This document shows positions 60,463-64,000 of a stretch of 64,000 nt of DNA, in pieces (positions within the stretch are counted from its first letter, which is position 1; each line of letters opens with the position of its first letter). The position numbers were made by a program, and so were the translations under genes. The notes beneath the pieces were generated by a model. It saw only the letters and a list, made by a program, of their open reading frames with translations, was not told the DNA's origin and made no database searches. The stretch is from Mesorhizobium sp. M7A.F.Ca.US.008.03.1.1 (GTDB taxonomy: Bacteria; Pseudomonadota; Alphaproteobacteria; Rhizobiales; Rhizobiaceae). The stretch spans positions 1 to 64,000 of the forward strand of contig NZ_RZRU01000015.1 in NCBI RefSeq assembly GCF_003997495.1, written 5' to 3'.

Positions 60463-61278
60463 TCATTCCTTGAACAAGGTCAGCCCATGCTGCACCGACT
60501 GTCCGCCGTCGATCGGCAGGATGGCGCCGGTGACATAGCTGCCTGCACGGCTGCACAAATAGAGCGTTGCGCCGGCAATGTCATCCGGTGCGCCGATACG
60601 GCCGATCGGAACATGGTTGCCGACATGTCTGGCCTGTTCATCCGTGCCGGTGGCAAACGCCGTCATGCGGCTCTGGAAGGGGCCGGGGGCGAAAGCGTTG
60701 ACGGTGATGCGGCGGGCGGCGAACTCAAGCGCCAGGGTGCGCGTCAGATGATGAACGGCGGCCTTCGAGGCAGTGTAGGAATAGGCGTCGTCGGCCAGCG
60801 GCTGCGTGCCCATCACCGAACCAAGGTTGATCACCCTGGCCGGATCGGCATCGCTGGCGGCGGCATCGAGCAACGGCAACAATTCGCGGGTCAGATGGAA
60901 GACCGCGGTGACGTTGACGCCAAACACCTTGGCCCATGCCGAATAGGGGAAGCTTTCCAGGGGCGCGCCCCAGGAGACGCCGGCATTGTTGACCAGAATA
61001 TGCAGTTTCCCGGTCCGCGCTTTGACCTCGGCGACGAGTGCAGCGATGCCGGCTTCGCTGGAAACGTCGCCGACGAAGCCCTCGGCCCGGCCCGGTACAC
61101 CAAGCTCGTTCAACTCTTCGGCGACCTTGATACAATCCTCGCCCTTGCGCGACGCGATCATCACGCTGGCGCCAGCCCTGACCAGCGCGGTCGCCGCCAT
61201 GCGGCCTATGCCGGTCGCGGCACCCGTCACCAGCGCGGTCTTGCCGGCCACCGAAAACAGCTCGTCCAGATAGCTCAT
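60463..61278 (-). CDS. SDR family oxidoreductase
   Basis: The 271-residue protein has TGAATGIG near residue 19, NNAGVSWGAP, GSVMGT and the catalytic Y-T-A-S-K (about residue 169), all for a working classical SDR. With MaoC and phosphotransferase downstream it probably oxidises or reduces an acyl-CoA or hydroxyacyl intermediate. The start at 61278 (MSYLDELF) has GGAGGATTGTG upstream. Confidence 0.9.
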   Translation of the reverse strand: MSYLDELFSVAGKTALVTGAATGIGRMAATALVRAGASVMIASRKGEDCIKVAEELNELGVPGRAEGFVGDVSSEAGIAALVAEVKARTGKLHILVNNAGVSWGAPLESFPYSAWAKVFGVNVTAVFHLTRELLPLLDAAASDADPARVINLGSVMGTQPLADDAYSYTASKAAVHHLTRTLALEFAARRITVNAFAPGPFQSRMTAFATGTDEQARHVGNHVPIGRIGAPDDIAGATLYLCSRAGSYVTGAILPIDGGQSVQHGLTLFKE

Positions 61279-61393
61279 CACAATCCTCCGCGCTCGGCAT
61301 GCGGGCAAACAGTTCGCGTTGACAAGGCTATCCGAAGTACGGTCATCCTTGCCACTGACAAAATGCCTGGCGTGCATGAAGGGTTAGCGACCG

Positions 61394-62635
61394 ATGACGG
61401 AGATGAATCTCGGCATGACCGAGCGGCTGAAGCCGATCCACGCGCGCGTCGCTGCCATGGTGCGCGACGAGATCATGCCGCTCGACAGGGAATTCCTGAG
61501 CGAGGTGGGCAAGGCAGGCGACCGCTGGGTCTACAGTGCGCGCCAGAGCGAGATCCTCGAAGGGCTGAAGAAGACCGCAAGAGAGCGCGGCCTGTGGAAT
61601 TTCTGGCTGACCGGCTCGGAACGCGGCTATGGCCTTTCCACCGTCGAATACGCCTATCTGGCCGAGGAGATGGGCAAGGCGCATCTCGGCGCCGAGACTT
61701 TCAACTGCTCGGCGCCCGACACCGGCAACATGGAGGTGCTGGAGCGGTACGGCTCGGCCGACCACAAGAAGGAATGGCTGGAGCCGCTGCTCGAGGGCAA
61801 GATCCGCTCGGCCTATCTGATGACCGAGCCGGATGTCGCCTCGTCCGATGCCACCAACATAACCATGCGCTGCGAGCGTCAGGGCGACGACTATGTGCTC
61901 AATGGCGAGAAATGGTGGGCTTCGGGCGCCGGCGATCCGCGCTGCGCCATCTACATCGTCATGGTCCGGACCGGCGGCGATGAAGAGGCGCAGCATCGCC
62001 GCCATTCGATGATCCTGGTGCCATCAGACACCAAAGGTGTGACCAAGGTCAGGGCCATGCAGGTCTATGGCGACGACGACGCGCCGCATGGCCATATGCA
62101 TCTTCGCTTCGACAACGTGCGCGTACCGGCGTCGAACCTGATCCTCGGCGAGGGCAGGGGGTTCGAGATCGCGCAAGGACGGCTCGGCCCCGGCCGCATC
62201 CATCACTGCATGCGCGCCATCGGCCAGGCCGAGATGGCGCTGGAGATGCTGTGCCAGCGTTCCGTACGCCGCGAGGCCTTCGGCCAGAAGCTGGCAAAGC
62301 TCGGCGCCAATTTCGACATCATCGCCGAATGCCGCATGGAGATCGAAATGGCCCGGCTGCTCTGCCTCAAGGCGGCGTGGATGATCGACCAGGGCGATGC
62401 GCGGGCCGCCGCCCCCTGGATCAGCCAGATCAAGGTGGTGGCACCGCGCGTCGCGCTCAAGGTCACCGACGAGGCGGTGCAGATGTTCGGCGCGCAAGGC
62501 ATCAGCCAGGACACGCCGCTGGCGCGGTCGTGGACGCATCTGCGGACATTGCGCCTTGCCGACGGACCGGACGCTGTGCACCGCCGGCAGGTGGCACGCA
62601 CCGAACTGAGGAAATACACGCAGGAAAAGGTCTGA
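61394..62635 (+). CDS. Acyl-CoA dehydrogenase (ACAD10/11-like)
   Basis: The 413-residue flavoenzyme has YLMTEPDVASSDATNI near residue 145 and NGEKWWASGAGDPRC for flavin and substrate binding, and a helical C-terminal domain with MFGAQGISQDTPLAR. The sequence around the base differs from short-chain types and resembles the ACAD10/11 group, matching the phosphotransferase next door. It is divergent from the SDR, the starts 115 bases apart. Confidence 0.92.
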   Translation: MTEMNLGMTERLKPIHARVAAMVRDEIMPLDREFLSEVGKAGDRWVYSARQSEILEGLKKTARERGLWNFWLTGSERGYGLSTVEYAYLAEEMGKAHLGAETFNCSAPDTGNMEVLERYGSADHKKEWLEPLLEGKIRSAYLMTEPDVASSDATNITMRCERQGDDYVLNGEKWWASGAGDPRCAIYIVMVRTGGDEEAQHRRHSMILVPSDTKGVTKVRAMQVYGDDDAPHGHMHLRFDNVRVPASNLILGEGRGFEIAQGRLGPGRIHHCMRAIGQAEMALEMLCQRSVRREAFGQKLAKLGANFDIIAECRMEIEMARLLCLKAAWMIDQGDARAAAPWISQIKVVAPRVALKVTDEAVQMFGAQGISQDTPLARSWTHLRTLRLADGPDAVHRRQVARTELRKYTQEKV

Positions 62636-62688
62636 GCGCCGGTATCGTCATCCGGCGACGCCGGCAGGTCCAAGCGAGGAGTGTTCCG

Positions 62689-63726
62689 ATGACAATCCCC
62701 TCCGAAATGAAGGCGCTGTTGCTGGTCGGCGACGGCTACACCAGGACGCCGAGCGGCAGCGTGCTGGAGGCGATGGAGCCCTATCTCGAGCCGGGCAGCA
62801 TCGCGGTGCCGACACCCGGGCCGACGCAGGTGCTGATCAAGGTGGGCCTCGCCTCGATCAATCCGTCCGATGTCGCCTTCGTCAAGGGCCAGTACGGCCA
62901 GCCGCGCGCCAAGGGCCAGCCGGCCGGCTTCGAGGGCGTCGGCATCGTCGTCGGCAGCGGTGACGAGCCCTATCCCAAAAGCCTGGTCGGCAAGCGCGTC
63001 GCATTTGCCACGGGCGTCAGCAACTGGGGCTCATGGGCCGACTATGCCGTCGCCGAGGCGGCGGTCTGCATCCCGCTGCTCGACACCGTCCGCGACGAGG
63101 ATGGCGCAGCGATGATCGTCAACCCGCTCACCGCGCTCGCCATGTTCGACATCGTCAAACAGGAAGGCGAAAAGGCCTTTGTCATGACCGCCGGCGCCAG
63201 TCAGCTCTGCAAGCTGATCATCGGCCTGGCCAGGGAGGAAGGTTTCCGGCCGATCGTCACCGTGCGCCGCGACGATCAGATCGCGGCTCTGAAAGAGCTT
63301 GGCGCGGCCCACGTCCTCAACGAAAAGGCGCCGGATTTCAAGGCGGCGCTGCGCGAGGTGATGAAGGCCGAACAACCGCGCATCTTGCTTGACGCGGTGA
63401 CCGGGCCGCTGGCCTCCGCCATTTTCGACGTCATGCCGAAGCGTTCGCGCTGGATCATCTACGGGCGGCTCGATCCCGAAGCCACCGTCATCCGCGAGCC
63501 CGGCCAGCTGATCTTCCAGCACAAGCATATCGAAGGTTTTTGGCTGAGCGAGTGGATGCGCCAGCATCGCGACCGCCGCGGCCCGGCGATCCTGGAAGCA
63601 CAGAAGCGGTTTTCCGACGGGCGCTGGTCGACCGACGTGACGGCGGTGGTGCCGCTTGCCGAAGCCATGGCGCGGGTGCCGGCGGAACTGGCCAGACCCA
63701 ACGGAAAGGTGTTCATCCGGCCTTGA
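62689..63726 (+). CDS. Zinc-type alcohol dehydrogenase-like (MDR) oxidoreductase
   Basis: The 345-residue protein has the GroES-like opening with VGLASINPSDVAFVKGQYG, GFEGVGIVVGSG, and a Rossmann part (VMTAGASQLCKLIIGLAREEG). Zinc-ligand cysteines are absent, so it is probably a quinone-oxidoreductase-like, NADPH-dependent member. GCGAGGAG precedes the ATG at 62689. It follows the acyl-CoA dehydrogenase by 53 bases and may reduce an enoyl-CoA or related enone. Confidence 0.85.
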   Translation: MTIPSEMKALLLVGDGYTRTPSGSVLEAMEPYLEPGSIAVPTPGPTQVLIKVGLASINPSDVAFVKGQYGQPRAKGQPAGFEGVGIVVGSGDEPYPKSLVGKRVAFATGVSNWGSWADYAVAEAAVCIPLLDTVRDEDGAAMIVNPLTALAMFDIVKQEGEKAFVMTAGASQLCKLIIGLAREEGFRPIVTVRRDDQIAALKELGAAHVLNEKAPDFKAALREVMKAEQPRILLDAVTGPLASAIFDVMPKRSRWIIYGRLDPEATVIREPGQLIFQHKHIEGFWLSEWMRQHRDRRGPAILEAQKRFSDGRWSTDVTAVVPLAEAMARVPAELARPNGKVFIRP

Positions 63727-63782
63727 ACGAACACGGCTGACCGAGATGAAGCCCGATAAACCGCAAAAAGCGGGAGCTGCTT

Positions 63783-64000
63783 ATGGGAAAATGGTGGTTT
63801 GTCTCGATCGTCGTGATGTGGATGGCCGGCACCATTGGCGCACAGGCTGCCGACAAGTTCCCGGCATTCTGGCGAAAGGCGATGACGAACGACCCGAATT
63901 CGAACTACTTTCTCAAGAAATATTCGGCCCCTCTCGATGATCCTGCCGGGACCGCGGTCAGGAACATCATGCTGGCTCGGGTGATTGGCGCTGAATGTCA
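63783..64000 (+). CDS. Secreted protein of unknown function, cut by the window edge
   Basis: From ATG 63783 the frame is open to the end of the window, 72 codons. It begins with a signal peptide (MGKWWFVSIVVMWMAGTIGA, cleaved near ...QAA) followed by DKFPAFWRKAMTNDPNS and a soluble stretch. GGGAGC lies 8 bases before the start. The family cannot be told from this part. Confidence 0.6.
   Translation, partial: MGKWWFVSIVVMWMAGTIGAQAADKFPAFWRKAMTNDPNSNYFLKKYSAPLDDPAGTAVRNIMLARVIGAEC

Noticed and set aside
59332..61983. 883-codon plus-strand open frame opposite phosphotransferase, MaoC and SDR genes
   Set aside because: Crosses three genes with complete motifs on the minus strand; no plausible product.

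Overview
The window is high-GC DNA from an alphaproteobacterium of the Rhizobiales, most like Mesorhizobium or a close Phyllobacteriaceae relative. The reasons are the gene content (DUF982, DUF992, DUF2244, IalB-type and invasion-type secreted proteins, a soxBDAG operon, a ThuA/ThuB-like pair, tripartite tricarboxylate transporters) and interspersed palindromic repeats of the kind common in that group. It reads as ordinary chromosome with small insertions and relics, not as one large island. The organism call is inference; no 16S or housekeeping tree can be made here.

Layout. 1-7.1 kb: the tail of an IS110-type transposase, a methyltransferase, DUF2244, endonuclease III, a first tctCBA transporter on the minus strand, a DUF2214 membrane protein, an acetyltransferase and the relic of an OmpA-like C-terminus. 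7.1-13.3 kb: a self-contained cassette of IclR regulator, divergent second tctCBA, CaiB/BaiF CoA-transferase and a short citrate-synthase-fold protein. I read this as uptake, CoA activation and cleavage of an organic acid. 13.3-19.2 kb: NUDIX hydrolase, small secreted proteins, CoaBC with an extra N-terminal ribbon-helix-helix domain, UbiB and UbiE. 19.3-31.1 kb: nucleoside salvage (add, upp, deoA, punA, cdd) with a BMP-type nucleoside ABC transporter. The transporter is split by slyX, an anti-sigma-like gene and an AT-rich HEPN gene. 31.3-34.8 kb: msrA, membrane proteins, a candidate small RNA, tRNA-Ser(GGA), a GIY-YIG nuclease gene and DUF982.

35.2-43.5 kb: a complete kdp potassium-ATPase operon (kdpF, A, B, C, D, E) with two extra tiny membrane ORFs and an interspersed repeat between kdpB and kdpC. 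43.5-49.6 kb (minus): MFS transporter, two DUF992 proteins, TPR lipoprotein, ribosomal protein S21, SET protein, SDR and a YrdB-like membrane protein. 49.8-55.4 kb: sarcosine oxidase soxB-orf-soxD-soxA-soxG. 55.4-57.9 kb: a small acidic protein, ThuA/ThuB-like pair and a small secreted protein. 58.1-63.7 kb: a TetR regulator with nearby palindromes and an acyl-CoA metabolism cluster (phosphotransferase, MaoC, SDR; divergent acyl-CoA dehydrogenase and zinc-type oxidoreductase). A secreted protein is cut by the right edge.

The least ordinary items are the RHH-CoaBC fusion with palindromes at its promoter, the uptake-CoA transfer-lyase cassette, the HEPN gene inserted at a transporter terminator, the extra small proteins of the kdp operon, and a coupled unknown ORF inside the sox operon. 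No CRISPR array, rRNA, prophage or large defence island was seen.
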